Part shown: positions 30,449-45,400 of the stretch, piece by piece
Position numbering within the stretch: position 1 is the first letter of the stretch
Layout of the letters: every line of letters begins with the position of its first letter
Assembly (NCBI GenBank): GCA_950097015.1
Contig: CATNEN010000003.1
Span: 8,537,501-8,601,500, forward strand
DNA length: 64,000 nucleotides
Source: Macrostomum hystrix
Lineage: Eukaryota; Platyhelminthes; Macrostomidae
Direction of reading: 5' to 3'
The notes under the pieces: model-generated
Told to the model about the DNA's origin: nothing
Database searches by the model: none
The model's input: the letters and a program-made list of their open reading frames with translations, nothing else
Program-made: the position numbers and the translations under genes

Positions 30449-33400
30449 GTAAGGTACAATGGCTGAAGTGCTAAATTATTTTCTGATTTCATTAAGGCAC
30501 GATCTTTGCTTGAGCACTACTGTCTATATGGTCAATAACAGAGAATATGAGCACGCATATTATTTAAGAAAAAATCCTGTTGCATTTACTTCCTTAATTA
30601 TCTAACTAACCCCGATTGTCAGATGTTTAAATACAGTTTTATCAAGGATCTATTGATATACTAGGGATTTGGGATAGTGCCAACAAGGATTTGGGATAGT
30701 GCCAACAAGGATTTGGGATAGTGCCAACAAGGATTTGTGATAGTGCCAACAAGGATTTGGGATAGTGCCAACAAGGATTTGGGATAGTGCCAACAAGGAT
30801 TTGGGATAGTGCCAACAAGGATTTGGGATATAGTGCCAACAAGGATTTGGGATAGTGCCAACAAGGATTTGGGATAGTGCCAACAAGGATTTGGGATAGT
30901 GCCTACAAGGATTTGGGATAGTGCCAACAAGGATTTGAGATAGTGCCTACAAGGATTTGGGATAGTGTCAACAAGGATTTGGGATAGTGCCAACAAGGAT
31001 TTGGGATATAGTGCCAACAAGGATTTGGGATAGTGCCAACAAGGATTTGAGATAGTGCCTACAAGGATTTGGGATAGTGCCAACAAGGATTTGGGATAGT
31101 GCCAACAAGGATTTGAGATAGTGCCTACAAGGATTTGGGATAGTGTCAACAAGGATTTGGGATAGTGCCAACAAGGATTTGGGATATAGTGCCAACAAGG
31201 ATTTGGGATAGTGCCAACAAGGATTTGGGATAGTGCCTACAAGGATTTGGGATAGTGCCAACAAGGATTTGGGATAGTGTCAACAAGGATTTGGGATAGT
31301 GCCAACAAGGATTTGGGATATAGTGCCAACAAGGATTTGGGATAGTGCCAACAAGGATTTGGGATAGTGCCAACAAGGATTTGGGATAGTGCCTACAAGG
31401 ATTTGTTTGGGATAGTGCCTACAAGGATTTGGGATAGTGCCAACAAGGATTTGGGATAGTGCCTACAAGGATTTGGGATAGTGCCAACAAGGATTTGGGA
31501 TAGTGCCTACAAGGATTTGTTTGGGATAGTGCCTACAAGGATTTGGGATAGTGCCAACAAGGATTTGGGATAGTGCCTACAAGGATTTGGGATAGTGCCT
31601 ACAAGGATTTGGGATAGTGTCAACAAGGATTTGGGATAGTGCCAACAAGGATTTGGGATAGTGTCAACAAGGATTTGGGATAGAGCCACCAAGGATTTGG
31701 GATAGAGCCACCAAGGATTTAAGGTAGAGCCACCAAGGATTTGCGGTAGAGCCACCAAGGATTTAAGGTAGAGCCACCAAGGATTTAAGGTAGAGCCACC
31801 AAGGATTTAAGGTAGAGCCACCAAGGATTTGAGGTAGACCCACCAAGAATTTGAGGTAGAGCCACCAAGGATTTGAGGTAGAGCCACCAAGGATTTGCGG
31901 TAGAGCCACCAAGGATTTAAGGTAGAGCCACCAAGGATTTGAGGTAGACCCACCAAGAATTTGAGGTAGAGCCACCAAGGATTTGAGGTAGAGCCACCAA
32001 GGATTTGAGGTAGAGCCACCAAGGATTTGCGGTAGAGCCACCAAGGATTTGAGGTAGAGCCACCAAGGATTTGCGGTAGAGCCACCAAGGATTTGCGGTA
32101 GAGCCACCAAGGATTTGCGGTAGAGCCACCAAGGATTTGAGGTAGAGCCACCAAGGATTTGCGGTAGAGCCACCAAGGATTTGAGGTAGAGCCACCAAGG
32201 ATTTGCGGTAGAGCCACCAAGGATTTGCGGTAGAGCCACCAAGGATTTGCGGTAGAGCTACCAAGGATTTGAGGTAGAGCCACCAAGGATTTGCGGTAGA
32301 GCCACCAAGGATTTGCGATAGAGCCACCAAGGATTTGCGGTAGAGCCACCAAGGATTTGAGGTAGAGCCACCAAGGATTTGAGGTAGAGCCACCAAGGAT
32401 TTGCGGTAGAGCCACCAAGGATTTGCGGTAGAGCCACCAAGGATTTGCGGTAGAGCCACCAAGGATTTGCGGTAGAGCCACCAAGGATTTGAGGTAGAGC
32501 CACCAAGGATTTGCGGTAGAGCCACCAAGGATTTGCGGTAGAGCCACCAAGGATTTGCGGTAGAGCCACCAAGGATTTGCGGTAGAGCCACCAAGGATTT
32601 GCGGTAGAGCCACCAAGGATTTGCGGTAGAGCCACCAAGGATTTGCGGTAGAGCCACCTAGGCATTTACCAAAAGCATTCGTGTTTAGTTAATTTTTAGC
32701 TCTGACGGGAATACTTCAGAGGTGTCTATTTGTCTCGCAGTAATTAGCTGCACTTTAAAATTGTAGAAATAATTTGGCAATATTGATGGCATGCGGCAAG
32801 CTAACTCGTAGCTGTATCAATTCTAGAAAATAATTATGATAATTACAAACCATAAGAGAGATTAGGCTTTCAGCGGATAGTGGGCCAAACAAATTAGCTG
32901 ATAATTTCGCATTAATCATTTTGTTTATTACTGAGGTTGTAGCCTAGTGGTTAGGGCGTCGGACTCACGACTTGAAGGTCGGGGGTTCGATTCCCGACTC
33001 CACTGGAACAATTTGCGTCCTTTAGCAAGACACTTAACTCTGCATTGCTTCAGTTCACCCAGCTGTTAAATGGGTACCAGCATCAGCTGGGATAATTGAA
33101 GGTGGGTGTGGCGTCCCCCCAGTCCATGGACTGAACAGCTGTACGCAGCCTTCAGATGCGCCGCGCATTAGCTGCGGCTGTGCTGTCGGCTGCACATCTG
33201 ACCCATTTGGGGCAGGTGTAATCAATTATTATTACTATTATTATTGTTATTACTAAAGTTAAAAGTTTTATTTTATTGATATAACCTTGTTTTGAATAAT
33301 GGCATCGTATTTCTAGTATCTTATAGTCTTCTTTGTTTACTTAATACGTGGATAAAACAATTTTTATTGGTGTTATTTTAACGGACGTGAAATATAGTAA

Positions 33401-36400
33401 ATGATTATGAAACCAAATAAGCGAAGCTAAATACTTTTTTAACGGAGGTTAAACCTATTTTAACGAAGCTATAATATTTTAACGGAGGTTAAACCTATTT
33501 TAACGAAGCTATAATATTTTAACGGAGGTTAAACCTATTTTAACGAAGCTATAATATTTTTACGGAGGTAAGATCAATTTTAGCGGAGATAAAATCTATT
33601 CTAACGGAGGTAACATCTATTCTAACGGAGATGAAAAATATCTTAACGGAGTTTAAATCAATTTTAACGGATGTAAAATCTATTTTTACTGATTTAAAAG
33701 CTATTTTAATGGAGCTAAGATCTATTTTAGAGGAGATTAATCTACTCGTTTTTTAGCGAAGGTGAGAATTAATTGGTGGTGAAACCTTTTTTAACGAAGT
33801 CTGAACTTATTTAACCAATGTAACGGAGGTGAAACCTAGTTAGTGGAGAGGAAGCCTATTTTAACGTAGGTTTTTAACGTAGGTGAAATCTCCGCTTAGG
33901 TGGGCTTGGTTCTACCCATTTGATTACGTAATTCAAAGGTCTTGTAATAGTTTATTTGAGGTAGTGTTGAACTTAACTTATGAATAGTTCACAACGAGAT
34001 TCTCAGTGTACTCAGAGAGGCTAAGAGAAAAATTTCTGAGCAGCTTTTAGAACGGAAATTTGTTCCTATTCGTGTTGAGAAGACGAATGACGAGCACTAT
34101 AGTAAATTGTCAGCAAAAGTGCATGACTTCTAGATTCGTCCAGCCATTCTTATTTTCCTATTTTTTTCTTCTTCGGCCGTTGACCTACGAGCGTATCTAT
34201 GATCAGTGAAGCACGGCAGCAGAGCTCGTTTCTAACAAATGCGCTTATATACCGATATATTTATTGATACCGAAGGAAAGAGAAATGTTGGGAAAAGTAA
34301 AAATAGGAACACTGGGTGTTATCCGCATGCGTGCTTCTGCAGCTGGGCTCACCTAGTGTATAGTAGAGGTTCGATTTGGCCTTCCAGATATTATAGGATA
34401 TTGTATAAGATTCGATAGATTAAATCAAGACTATGATAAACTGTGCTTAGAAAGTGCACTTAAAGAGATCAAGATAAAGAAGAAAATAAATAATAAATGC
34501 TGTTTGAATAGATACCAGTCCTGAATGCTGTCACCTCGAAGCCCTCTTGATGACTACACCCCATACTGTCACCTCAAAGCCCTCTCGATGACTACACCCC
34601 ATAATGTCACCTCAAACCCCTCTTGATGACTACACCCCATACTGTCACCTCAAACCCCTCTTGATTACTAAACCCCATACTGTCACCTCAAACCCCTCTT
34701 GATTACTAAACCCCATACTGTCACCTCAAACCCCTCTTGATTACTAAACCCCATACTGACACCTCAAACCCCTCTTGATGACTACACCCCATACTGTCAC
34801 CTCAAACCCCTCTCGATGACTACACCCCATAATGTCACCTCAAACCCCTCTTGATTACTAAACCCCATACTGTCACCTCAAACCCCTCTTGATTACTAAA
34901 CCCCATTATGACACCTCAAACCCCTCTTGATGACTACACCCCATACTGTCACCTCAAACCCCTCTTGATTACTAAACCCCATACTGACACCTCAAACCCC
35001 TCTTGATTACTAAACCCCATACTGTCACCTCAAACCCCTCTTGATTACTAAACCCCATTATGACACCTCAAACCCCTCTTGATGACTACACCCCATACTG
35101 TCACCTCAAACCCCTCTTGATGACTTACACCCCATACTGTCACCTCAAAGCCCTCTTGATGACTAAACCCCATGCTGTCACCTCAAACCCCTCTTGATGA
35201 CTTACACCCCATACTGTCACCTCAAAGCCCTCTTGATGACTTACACCCCATACTGTCACCTCAAAGCCCTCTTGATGACTACACCCCATACTGTCACCTC
35301 AAAGCCCTCTTGATGACTAAACCCCATGCTGTCACCTCAAAGCCCTCTTGATGACTTACACCCCATACTGTCACCTCAAAGCCCTCTTGATGACTTACAC
35401 CCCATACTGTCACCTCAAAGCCCTCTTGATGACTACACCCCATGCTGTCACCTCAAAGTAAACCCCTCTTGATGACTTACACCCCATACTGACACCTCAA
35501 ACCCCTCTTGATGACTTACACCCCATTCTGTCACATCAAACCCCTCTTGATGACTACACCCCATGCAGTCACCTCAAACCCCTCTAGATGACTAAACCCC
35601 ATACTGTCACCTCAAACCCCTCTTGATGACTAAACCCCATACTGTCACCTCAAAGCCCTCTCGATGACTACACCCCATAATGTCACCTCAAACCCCTCTT
35701 GATGACTACACCCCATACTGTCACCTCAAACCCCTCTTGATTACTAAACCCCATACTGTCACCTCAAACCCCTCTTGATTACTAAACCCCATACTGTCAC
35801 CTCAAACCCCTCTTGATGACTTACACCCCATACTGTCACCTCAAACCCCTCTTGATTACTAAACCCCATACTGACACCTCAAACCCCTCTTGATGACTAC
35901 ACCCCATACTGTCACCTCAAACCCCTCTCGATGACTACACCCCATAATGTCACCTCAAACCCCTCTTGATTACTAAACCCCATACTGTCACCTCAAACCC
36001 CTCTTGATTACTAAACCCCATTATGACACCTCAAACCCCTCTTGATGACTACACCCCATACTGTCACCTCAAACCCCTCTTGATTACTAAACCCCATACT
36101 GCCACCTCAAACCCCTCTTGATTACTAAACCCCATACTGACACCTCAAACCCCTCTTGATTACTAAACCCCATGCTGTCACCTCAAACCCCTCTTGACGA
36201 CTACACCCCATACTGTCACCTCAAACCCCTCTTGATGACTACACCCCAAACTGTCACCTCAAAGCCCTCTTGATGACTACACCCCATACTGTCACCTCAA
36301 ACCCCTCTTGATGACTACACCCCATACTGTCACCTCAAACCCCTCTTGATTACTAAACCCCATACTGACACCTCAAACCCCTCTTGATGACTACACCCCA

Positions 36401-39400
36401 TACTGTCACCTCAAACCCCTCTTGATTACTAAACCCCATACTCACACCTCAAACCCCTCTTGATGACTTACACCCCATACTGTCACCTCAAACCCCTCTT
36501 GATGACTACACCCCATACTGACACCTCAAACCCCTCTTGATGACTACACCCCATACTGACACCTCAAACCCCTCTTGATGACTACACCCCATACTGACAC
36601 CTCAAACCCCTCTTGATGACTACACCCCATACTGACACCTCAAACCCCTCTTGATTACTAAACCCCATACTGTCACCTCAAACCCCTCTTGATGACTACA
36701 CCCCATGCTGTCACCTCAAAGCCCTCTTGATGACTACACCCCATGCTGTCACCTCAAAGCCCTCTTGATGACTACACCCCATACTGTCACCTCAAACCCC
36801 TCTTGATGACTTACACCCCATACTGTCACCTCAAAGCCCTCTTGATGACTACACCCCATACTGTCACCTCAAACCCCTCTTGATGACTACACCCCATACT
36901 GTCACCTCAAACCCCTCTTGATGACTACACCCCATACTGTCACCTCAAACCCCTCTTGATGACTAAACCCCATTGTCACCTCAAACCCCTCTTGACGACT
37001 AAACCCCATGCTGTCACCTCAAACCCCTCTTGATGACTAAACCCCATTGTCACCTCAAACCCCTCTTGATGACTAAACCCCATACTGTCACCTCAAACCC
37101 CTCTTGATGACTAAACCCCATTGTCACCTCAAACCCCTCTTGATGACTAAACCCCATACTGTCACCTCAAAGCCCTCTTGATGACTAAACCCCATACTGT
37201 CACCTCAAACCCCTTACTAAACCCCATGCTGTCACATCGAACCCCTCTTGATGACTTACATCCCATGCTGTCACCTCGAAGCCCTCTTGATGACTTACCC
37301 CATACTGTCACCTCAAACCCCTCACTAAACCCCATGCTGTCACATCGAACTCCTCTTGATGACTACACCTCATACTGTCACATCGAACCCCTCTTGATGA
37401 CTTGAACCCCATGTTGCCACTGTGAACGCTTCTCGGTGACATTTTGAAAGCCCATTTTGACACGTAGAGTACGCTCGTATTCTTATCTATATTTTCATGC
37501 TGATCCCTTTGGCTTGCAGGCATACAAAATCATCAGCCCGACCTTACTTTGGACTTCGACGTTCGCGTCGTCGACAAGCCGCTACGTCAGCCTCAGCAGC
37601 CGCGTCGGCCCGGCAGTGAAACTACGCGCCTCTTGGGTCGCAGCACTCGACAGGCGATCTTCGGCGATCCCAATAGCGGCCTAGTCAGATCGGCCGAAAT
37701 ACAACGCCGCTGTGAAATGGCTGGCTACAACTGCACCAATGGCGGTCACTGTGACGCTTATATTCACATGGATCCGACCAGCCTGGCGTGCATGTGCCCG
37801 ATAGGCTTTACCGGGGAGAGGTGCGAAACAGGTGAGCCGAATGACAATTGGCACATAATGATCTGGTTTTGAAGTCACTCGCATGGTTCAATCCAAGTCA
37901 TTCTCGATCTCGTATCGATCCAGTCATTCTCGATCTCGTATCGATCCAGTCATTCTCGATCTCGTATCGATCCAGTCATTCTCGATCTCGTATCGATCCA
38001 GTCATTCTCGATCTCGTATCGATCCAGTCATTCTTGATCTCGTATCGATCCAGTCATTCTCGATCTCGTATCGATCAAGTCATTCTCGATCTCGTATCGA
38101 CCCAATCATTCTCGATCTCGTATCGATCAAATCATTCTCGATCTCGTATAGATCAAATCATTCTCGATCTCGTATCGATCAAATCATTCTCGATCTCGTA
38201 TCGATCAAATCATTCTCGATCTCGTATCGATCAAATCATTCTCGATCTCGTATCGATCAAATCATTCTCGATCTCGTATCGATCAAATCATTCTCGATCT
38301 CGTATCGATCAAATCATTCTCGATCTCGTATCGATCAAATCATTCTCGATCTCGTATCGATCCAGTCATTCTCGATCTCGTATCGATCTAGCTTGAACTA
38401 AACGTCAGTAAAAGTTTCCGTTTAGATAAAAAATCAACTTTAGGAATTTGGTCTTCCATCGACATTAGCTTATGCACAATGGTAGTTAAAGTGTTTCCGT
38501 TTCACAGCTGAAATCTCTAGCAAAAAGTGTATATTTTACTGTCAGAACGCAGATTTACTTTTGATATCATGCGACTTTTGACACAATGCTTCAGTCATGT
38601 GACGTGCTTCAGCATTATTGCGCAGCACGCACATTCGTCTGTCTATAGTAACGCACTGATGTTGAGCAAGAAACAACGCTTGAAGATGGCCTATTGAGTT
38701 CTTGATCGCTTCATCAAATATTGAAGTGTATGCGATGGCAGCTGGCTAGCTCCGTGTGTGTTTGGTTTTGTGTATCGACGTGTGCCCTGCGTGTGTATGC
38801 GCGTGGCCATTGGAAAGGCTTCAAAAAGAATTACGTATCAAAGCCAGGCAGTCAGTTGCCACCTACGTCCCCTCCCGGTCAACGGGTCCGACCTCGACAG
38901 GGTTCCAGTGCTGTCTAGCCCGATTATCCAATTCCACCAATGCATGCCGGCCATCCTATCCAAAATGCAATCCCCACAATGTCCCGTAGTGTATTAAACA
39001 TTAATCAAATGATTGATTTCGCCCTGGACCAGAGACTTGACTTTATTATAGCATTCTTTCATGCTGAAAGTTTGTCGATAGAAACATGCTTGTGGTGTCT
39101 ATTTGGGGCTTTTGTCAAGTGACAAGGATATAAGTTTGAATTAACAGCAAAAATCAATTGTTATACAATTTGTATCGTTGATTTCCGGATTTTAACCCCG
39201 ATATTTTATAAAGAGGGCGGAACTGTCAAAATTTCATACTAAACCTCGATATCCCTTTAAGCTCAAATTTCTGCTCAGTGTTTAGCAGTTTTTTCTCAAC
39301 CCACCGAGTTACTGCTCAATCCAAGTCGATGGACGAAGTTCTCACTTTGTGCCCGTATTATTAGTGAAGGCCCACTGATTTTTCGTGATTGATCGACGCA

Positions 39401-42400
39401 CAAAAAGAACTGAAAGGAATTAGGCTTGAAAATTATTCCCAGTTCGAACAGGCTTCACTTAAGAAGCCACATTTTGACAAATCACGAACCAATATTTATA
39501 AAGAAATTCGAGTCTCACTTTCAAAGATGTTAGGAAAATTAAAACAAAAATCTAAGCACACACAAACAGTGAGTAGAAACTGTTTGAGAAGCATTTGGCT
39601 AATTGTACCCCTCTTCGTTAGCATTTTTTGTTAATCCCAGGGATAGTAACCAGACACCAGCCTCTCGTGAGCAGCTCAGCGCATCAAATTCTTCTGAAAT
39701 GCAGACAATATCATCTTATCTGCAGCTCGGCGCTGTTTAGCCGACGCCTAGATATAGATGGAGTTTCGGATTAGCCTAGTAACGTGCTGTCAAGTTTCAA
39801 GGTCGCAAAGTTATCCCTGGACTCCCCTGAGAATGCATTATATATTAGCCTAAGCTCGCTGCTCTCGGTGACATGCCCGAGCGTTATACGAGTATAATAG
39901 ATGCGTCTCGTTAGTGTTTCATTTTTTTTGTTTTTTTTGTTTTTGATATTTTTGTAGCTTTTAGTTTGCGTCCACTGAATTCATCTTGATAATGCTCAGT
40001 TTGTGATGGATTATATTAGTGTCATCGTGCGATTTGCTCATAACAGCATTCTGTCATTCAGAATAATCGTTAATTTATCACACTGTCGCTTAGTGAAATC
40101 ACTAATCACTAAGTGAAATACTGTTCTTCTGATCGAATATTATTAAACGCGAAGTCCCTAATTTATGCTAGCTCACACACTATACAAATAGCTCATTATA
40201 TATCACATAGCTAATGTCGGGTAAGTAGCTATTTTTGAACCTATGCTTATAAGAATATTTGACAAATTAGATTTGAGAAAGTCATAGCTTCAGACAAGCC
40301 GCAGTGTCCAGGTTATTAGGCCTGTATTAATCTCTGCAATCCTGAAATGACACTGAATAGCGCGGTACTCATGTTTAAAAAAAACTCAACCAGAGATTGA
40401 TGACTCAAGCGCTTGTGTAAAACCTGACCCAATCTTACTCAGCTCTCCCGTATGAAGGCCAGAATGACTAGTAAAAGAGCCATTGGAGATTAAGCAAACA
40501 TCAATCCTAGTCGCTAGAGTAAACTTCTCAGTGACTCTGTCCTATACAACCACACCAAACAAGTGAGACTGCATCACGCAATGGATTCGGACACTGACTC
40601 TGCTATCAGTGCATCAGATGGACAATACGGGTCGGCTTCTTCGATAAATATTTGTCGCCACCGGTTTAGTGATAGTTAAGTGATAGGAGCTCAGTGTCAC
40701 AGGTGGGTGCAGGTAGAAACTGATCGAAAGATTGACATATACACTTTCATTTATTGCTCATCTGATGTGAGCCTATACTTTAACATGATTATTAACTTCA
40801 ACTTTGTTGATTCTAGTAAAGTGGACTTTACACTGACCTGACACCTAGGATATATATGTACTCACAAAACCTGATCCTGCAATCATACCTGTATTGTTGA
40901 AGTAGCTTCGCAGTTGAAATGCGACACTGCGATCGCTAAAAGCATTTAGAAATCTTTCTTTTTTCTAGCAAGTAAAAAAATCCGATATTATCAACCCAAC
41001 TGATGCATAGAGTACTTACAGTGAGTTCGCTGAAACTTAGCAAGACTCAAATACTGCTGTAATAGTGGGATCTCAGTCTTTGGGAAGAAAATTTGTGAGC
41101 TCTACTCTGCTCCCAATAGTTTTCGTGACAAGATTTGAAAGCTGGCGTACTTTTAAAGAGTCTGTGTTCGAATAAGAATAAGAATAATGACTGTGGGCAA
41201 TGGGACATCATTTGGTGACACTAGATCCGCAGCCAGCGAGCAGGCAATTCTGCCCATTTCGCTGACTCCTGAGCACACAAGCGCACAGATACTGTACGCA
41301 GGCATACGCTCTTTGACTTACTTGACTTAGCTGCAGGGTGGTCCATGGACGCAGCGGGGAGGCGAGGGTCGCCCATACCGCTAACCCCTGTAGGCCCGCA
41401 GACAGGCAAGGGCGCGGGGCCGGTCAGGGTGGTCCGCCGGTCCGTCCTGCAGCGTTGTCTTCCGTGGGGAAGAAAGTGGCTCGTCTTGTTGCACGAAGGA
41501 ACTGGACGAGCCGTGGAATGCTGTCGGGCTGGCAGATCTCGTCCATGGACGGGTTGGGCCCGAGGTAGCGAAGCCGGTCTCTGTTAAAGAAAGGGCAGTG
41601 ACACACAAAGTGCTCAGCATCTTCGGTGTCATACTCACAGAATGGGCAGAGTTCACTCTCAAGGTCACCCCGGAGGAAACAGTGCCTAGCGAGGTAGCCG
41701 TGGCCCGTGAGGGTCATGGCGAGGGCGCGGATATCCTTCCGGTTTTGGTTCAAAAGGATGCTCCTGAGCCTGCGAGACGGGCGCGGAACTGCGGCACGGG
41801 ATTGCCGACAGTTCTGAGTGCCCGCCCATCTGTCCCTGTGCAGGGATTCAGCCCAGTCATCAATAAGGCGATTGATGACCGTGATGGGGATCGGGACCAG
41901 GGGAGCAGGTCCCAGGAGAGAGCCTGAGCCACCTTGCTTGGCAAGGGTATCCGCAAGCTCGTTCCCTGGGAAGCCCGCATGCCCTGGGATCCAGCTCAGC
42001 TTGACCGTGTTGTTACTGGCCAGGAGGTTGAGTTGCCGGGCACAGTCAGCGACTGTCCGGGAGCACGTGGTGGTGCGGCAAAGGGCTTGTAAGGCCGCTT
42101 GGCTGTCAGAGTGGATGATGATGGTCTCTCCTCTCGTATTCCTGGCATTCAGCTCTGCGGCACAAGAGCTGATGGCAAGGATCTCATTCTGGAAGACCGT
42201 GGAGAGTCTCCCAGTATGTTGGGCATGCGTGGCGACGACGCGGCCGTTGATCAGGATGCAGACCCCAAAGCCGGCAAGGCCGTCTTTTAGGGATCCGTCC
42301 GTGTAGCAGTGGACCTCCTGGTGGTTCCAGTGGTCGTTAGCGTCATCCCTCGAGGGAATGATGATTTTGTAGCGCTGGGTGAGATTGAGAGTGCGTGGTT

Positions 42401-45400
42401 CGCCGTCAGATAAGACGTGGAGTCCGCCGCCATCTTTCAAGTCACGAAGGCACAGATCGGTGTGAGGCAGAAGTTTGCGTTTTGCCATTGCTCTTTGCGG
42501 CGTGAAGCGGACGCCGGCGTCAATGAGCCGACGCGCTGTTTTGGCGGCTTCCCTGCGGACAAAAATGTCCAGCGGGGTAGCGTCGAGGAAGGCATTGAGG
42601 CCGTCGTAAGGAGCAGACGGTGGGGCACTCATGGTCATGCGACAAGCGCGCCCTTGCGTTTTCCTAAGTGCCTCCAGGCAGGTCTTCATCTGCAGGGCAC
42701 TGGCCCAGATCAAGCTGCCGTACGAGACAGCTGGCCTGACCATTGCAGTATAGATCCACCAGAGGCGCTTGGGGGTGAGCCCCCAGGTGGTGCCAACGGC
42801 CCTCCGCAGCTGCGCGAGGATCGCGAGGGCCCTCTTGGTTTTGGTTTGAACATGGGGAGACCAGTTCAGCCTATGGTCCAAGGTGATCCCTAGGCATTTG
42901 GTTTGCTTACAGAAGGAAATTTCCTTACCGTAAAGCCTAAGCGGCTGTATCTGCCACTTGTTTCTGCTGGTGAACATGATCACTGCAGTCTTGGTCTCGG
43001 AGAGCTTCAGACCACAGCGACCCGCCCATTGTTCAGCAGAGTGGATGAAATTCTGAAGGAGGTCCCTGAGAGTGTCAGGGGATGGGCCAGACGCCACAGC
43101 AGTGACATCGTCCGCATACCCCACCTTCAGGATTGGGTCAGGACGGTCGTCACGGAGGAGCTCGTCAATGACCATGTTCCAGAGAATAGGAGAGAGGACC
43201 CCTCCCTGCGGGCTCCCTTTGCGGACGGGGACCGTCCGTTGGTGGCCCAGCAGGTTGGCAGTGACCGTGCGATGACTGATCATATACATGATCCATCTGG
43301 TGAGGGACGAGTGAGTGTGCCTCTCGTAAAGGGCTTTGCGGAACGCTTCGAAGAGGACGTTGTCAAAGGCACCATCAATGTCTAGGAAGACGCTTAAGGC
43401 GAAGCCGGTGCCAAGCACAGCTTTCTCCAATTTGTCGACCAGAACGTGCAGCGCGCTTTCGGTGGAGCGACCCGCCCGAAAAGCATGCTGGTTGTCGCTG
43501 AGCGGCGCGTTCTTCAGTTCCACTGAGAGAAGGCGCCACAGCACTAGTCTCTCCATCAGCTTGACCAGGAAGGTGGTTAGGCTGATTGGTCTGAAGGATT
43601 TTATAGACTGGTAGTCCGGGCGGCCTGGCTTCGGGATAAAAATCACCTTCGCCTCGGTCCATGCCTGCGGGACGTACCCGAGCGTGATGCAGGCTCGATA
43701 GAGGTTGCAAAGAGAGCGCAGGAAACCTGGGCATTTAACCGCCTCTCTAAGAAAGGCAGGTACGATGCCATCAGGCCCTGGAGCCTTGAAAGGCTTGAAG
43801 GAGGTGGCCGCTTTTACGATGCGGTCCTCCGTGATGATAGAGGCAGCCAGCATCTGGCCTCCCTCAGTGTGGTCTGAGGTGGTCAGGTTGGTTGGTTCGT
43901 TGGGGAAGAAGGCAGAGAGCATGACCTCAAGCGTTTCTCCTGGGTTGTCAGTTGACGTGCCGTCGGTTCGCTTAACCGAGGAGAGCTTGGACATTTTGTC
44001 TAGCGTAAGTGCTTTGACAATTCTGGAGGTGGGGCGTGAGCCCTCTAGCTCCTCGCAGTATTGGCGCCACTTCTGGGCCTTGGCAGTCCTGATCTCCCTC
44101 TTGAACTCATGGATGGCTTCAAGGTAGGCGGTCTGGTCTGCAGGGCTCCTGGTTTTGTTCGCTCTGCGGTGTAATCTCTTCGCTCTGCGACGGAGGTCGC
44201 CGAGCTGAGGATTCCACCACGGCGCAGATGTCTTCCCTTTGTAGGCTTTTAGGGGACAGGCAGCCTCGAAGGCGGCGGTTAGCGTTTCTGTTAAAACAGT
44301 CGCGCACTCGTCCGCCTCTCGGCACGTCGAAATAGTGGGTGGTTGGCCCGAAGACCGATGGGTCGTCTCCAAGGCATGCCTGAAGGCTTCCCAATCAGTA
44401 TTTCTGGCGTTCCGTCTCCACGTGATGTGGTTTAGGCTGCGAGCGCTCGCCACACGAAAGTGAATGAACTTATGGTCAGAGAGGGACGGCACCGGGAGCA
44501 CGCGCCACACCCCAATACTCTGAAAGAGCTTGGGTGAAGCGAGCGTGGCGTCAATCACCTCTGACCAGCGTCCATTGTCGAAAGTAGGCGTAGACCCAGA
44601 GTTACAGAACTCCAGGGTCGTAGAGGTAACATAGGACAGGAGGTCTTCGCCTCTCTGGTTTATCCCTGTGCTGCCCCAGTGGGTATGGTGGGCGTTGATG
44701 TCGCCGGCGACCATCAGCTCATAATTCCTGGCAGAGCAGAGTTCGACCAGGGTGGTGAGCGTCCGGGGGACGACCGCTACGTCACCTGGTAGGTAAACCG
44801 AGGCAACGAGGGTGGTTCTCCCAGGCAGCAGATCCTCAGATTGAATGACGCAGATATCCCCGTTAGACAGGTCGGGTCTGAGCCAAGCACCGAGGGTTTT
44901 GGCCCCGAAGATACAGGCTCTAGGTGGCCGGTTCGCCTCGCGGGGGCTAACGCAGAAGCAGTTGTACCCAGAAGGCACGTTTTGGGGCTTACCTTTGGAG
45001 GTCCACGGCTCCTGGACTAGGATGAGACCCGGCTTGTCGAGCTCGGCTTGACGCATCAGGTTAGCCGAAGCTGCGACGCTGTGTTGCAGATTAATCTGCA
45101 GGCAGCTAATTCCTGGACTGCTGATCATGGCCGCGCAGTCGGGGAGTCGCGTAGCAATTCCTCCTCTTCCTTTTCGGAGATGGAAGGCTCGCAAAGCTCC
45201 ATGGGAATCTCGGCGTCCCCGGCGGTCAGGGTGGCTGAGGAGCCCTCAGCGGGCATTTGCCCAGCAAGAGTGTCTCCCTCGCCGTCCCTTTGCGTCGTGA
45301 CGCCGATACTGCCCAGGCTCGCCTCGTCGGTCAGGTCAACGTGGATGGCGCGATCCGCCTGGTGAGTGCTAGCCTCAAACCAGTCAGTCGGCGCCTCTCC

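Noticed and set aside
31807-32657. Minus-strand frames of 159-269 codons
   Set aside because: Translations of the 22-bp array in intron 1.
32937-33003. Functional tRNA gene
   Set aside because: Box A and box B are good, but the acceptor stem does not pair and the segment is the head of a dispersed SINE. The same applies to the family B head at 59063.
37848-38401. Frames of 172 and 182 codons continuing from exon 2
   Set aside because: 26-bp minisatellite; exon 2 has a strong donor before it and the phases fit splicing.
39389-39634. 81-codon plus-strand frame in intron 2
   Set aside because: No family resemblance, no matching splice sites and ordinary length for chance.
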